DNA from: Chloroflexota bacterium
GTDB taxonomy: Bacteria; Chloroflexota; Dehalococcoidia; DSTF01; JACRBR01
DNA length: 15,350 bases
Reading direction: 5' to 3'
NCBI GenBank assembly: GCA_025355835.1
Contig: JANXYW010000204.1
Location: 1-15,350, forward strand
Positions 14,485-15,350 of the stretch are shown piece after piece. The notes under the pieces were generated by a model, which saw nothing but the letters and a program-made list of their open reading frames with translations, was not told the DNA's origin and did no database searches. Every line of letters begins with the position of its first letter. Position 1 is the stretch's first letter. Made by a program: the position numbers and the translations under genes.

Positions 14485-15126
14485 ATGACCGACATCTCCA
14501 AGACGCTCGACACCATCATGGAACACGTGCGCGCCGAGTTCGCCGACAAGAACGTCGCGCGCGAGAAAGCGCTGCCGCTCTGTCGCGAGGCGATTCGCTT
14601 CTCCGCGAACGCGATCCGCGCCGTCCATCGCAACGATTTCGTGACCGCGCAAGAACTCGTCGGCAAGGCCGGCACGCAGGTCGCGACAGCGAAGGCGAGC
14701 CTGGCGGGTCACGCCGACATCTATCACGCCGGTTTCGTACACGATTCGCAGAAAGAGTTCGCCGAGGCGTCGATCACGCTCGCGCTGATCTCCGGCCGCG
14801 AGCTACCGACGCCGGAATCGCTGGATGTCGAACTGCCCGCGTACCTCAACGGCATGGGCGAGGCCGTCGGCGAGCTGCGGCGACATCTGCTCGATACGCT
14901 GCGCTCGGGCGACGTCGAGCAGTGCGAAACGTGGCTGCGTGATATGGACGAAATGTACTCCGTGCTCGTCACGGTCGACTACCCCGACGCGATGACGGGC
15001 GGCCTGCGCCGAACGACCGACAGCGTCCGCGGCATCCTCGAAAAAACACGCGGCGACCTCACGCTCTCCGTCCAGCAGCGCCGCCTCGAAAAACGGCTGG
15101 AAGAGTTCGGATCCAAGCTCGGTTAG
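14485..15126 (+). CDS. Translin/TRAX superfamily protein
   Basis: 213 aa, all-helical, about the length of translin. The helix 1-2 region REKALPLCREAIRFSANAIR, the central HAGFVHDSQKEFAEASITLA and the C-terminal YPDAMTGGLRRTTDSVRGIL followed by EKTRGDLTL agree with the translin/TRAX family as I know it, particularly archaeal members. In eukaryotes TRAX carries the catalytic acids of the C3PO RNase and translin binds RNA or DNA; an archaeal homologue has RNase activity. E91 and E94 (KEFAEA) are candidate catalytic acids here. No Shine-Dalgarno is present; TACACT lies 7 nt before the ATG. It stands alone downstream of the DinB gene and converges on a DUF1697 gene. Confidence in the family is high; a nuclease role is inference. 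Confidence 0.87.
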   Translation: MTDISKTLDTIMEHVRAEFADKNVAREKALPLCREAIRFSANAIRAVHRNDFVTAQELVGKAGTQVATAKASLAGHADIYHAGFVHDSQKEFAEASITLALISGRELPTPESLDVELPAYLNGMGEAVGELRRHLLDTLRSGDVEQCETWLRDMDEMYSVLVTVDYPDAMTGGLRRTTDSVRGILEKTRGDLTLSVQQRRLEKRLEEFGSKLG

Positions 15127-15136
15127 CTGGCTTTTC

Positions 15137-15167
15137 TTTCACCACAGAGGACACGGAGAGCACAGAG
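15137..15167. repeat. CACAGAG low-complexity tract
   Basis: TTTCACCACAGAGGACACGG followed by AGAGCACAGAG. Units of about 9-10 nt (CACAGAGGA, CACGGAGAG, CACAGAG) fill the space between the convergent translin and DUF1697 genes. Similar CACAGAG-type intergenic repeats occur in many environmental bacterial genomes. Confidence 0.6.
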
Positions 15168-15198
15168 TGAGGGGAAGGGGCGAGCCGTGAGGTTCGGC

Positions 15199-15350
15199 TT
15201 ATGCCCGAGCGAGTTCCGCGATCTTCAGCACCGTGTTCCAGTTTCGCCCCGTTCCGGTCGTGCCGAGCGCCTTCTCGATGAGTTTGTTCGTGAGTTTCGA
15301 GCGGCCGATGCCGTCCGGGTACACGACGTAGAGCTGCTTCGCGACGAGGC
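15199..15350 (-). CDS. DUF1697 family protein, 3' end (partial)
   Basis: Only the last 49 residues and the TAA stop (15201-15199) lie in the window; the start is beyond base 15350. The visible part reads LYVVYPDGIGRSKLTNKLIE then KALGTTGTGRNWNTVLKIAE, the hallmark C-terminal block of DUF1697, small cytoplasmic proteins of unknown function. The frame has no internal start codon that would define a shorter gene. It converges on the translin gene across a CACAGAG repeat. Confidence 0.85.
   Translation of the reverse strand, partial: LVAKQLYVVYPDGIGRSKLTNKLIEKALGTTGTGRNWNTVLKIAELARA

Overview
The window is a GC-rich bacterial chromosome segment, most likely from the phylum Chloroflexota (a Dehalococcoidia-like lineage is my guess). 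The basis is the core bacterial gene set (hisF/hisI, L21-L27-L31, FtsH, ABC-F, RNase HII, YraN) combined with an archaellin, a translin-family protein, paired FmdB-type zinc ribbons and DUF1385/DUF1697 proteins. No rRNA, tRNA, CRISPR array, transposase or phage gene is visible. No stretch longer than 300 bases lacks a gene; the longest gap is 679-955, filled mostly by a large inverted repeat.

Layout. 1-678 (+): the 3' end of hisF, then hisI. 956-4979 (-): an amidohydrolase, an FG-GAP-like lipoprotein and a DUF1385 (YqhQ-type) membrane protein. 5146-6205 (-): the ribosomal operon rplU-rpmA-rpmE, with a good sigma-70-like promoter at 6256-6285 and a hairpin terminator at 5067-5093. 6450-7034 (+): a single archaellin gene divergent from rplU. 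7261-11256 (-): an ABC-F ATPase and ftsH, separated by an ftsH terminator and a heptamer repeat. 11257-11485 has no gene and carries an extended -10 for ftsH. 11486-11674 (-): a 4-oxalocrotonate tautomerase-type protein. 11838-12897 (+): rnhB and yraN, overlapping. 12987-15126 (+): fmdB-like gene 1, fmdB-like gene 2, a DinB-fold protein and a translin-family protein. 15199-15350 (-): the 3' end of a DUF1697 gene.

Two themes stand out. First, two genes have families best known outside ordinary bacteria: an archaellin with a class III signal peptide and the archaeal-type hydrophobic helix, standing alone without other archaellum genes nearby, and a translin-superfamily protein. Second, start signals fall into two groups. 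Several genes (DUF1385, amidohydrolase, rnhB, both fmdB-like genes, translin) have a -10-like hexamer only 6-7 nt before the start codon and no Shine-Dalgarno, as expected for leaderless mRNAs. hisI, rplU, the archaellin and the tautomerase have clear Shine-Dalgarno sequences.

The intergenic DNA is rich in short repeat families: a CCTCACCCC...CCTCTCC palindromic element at three loci, a double-hairpin element at two loci, AACTGT tracts at three loci, a GGTTCYA heptamer array and a CACAGAG tract. Two of the AACTGT tracts contain the proposed -10 box of the following gene.
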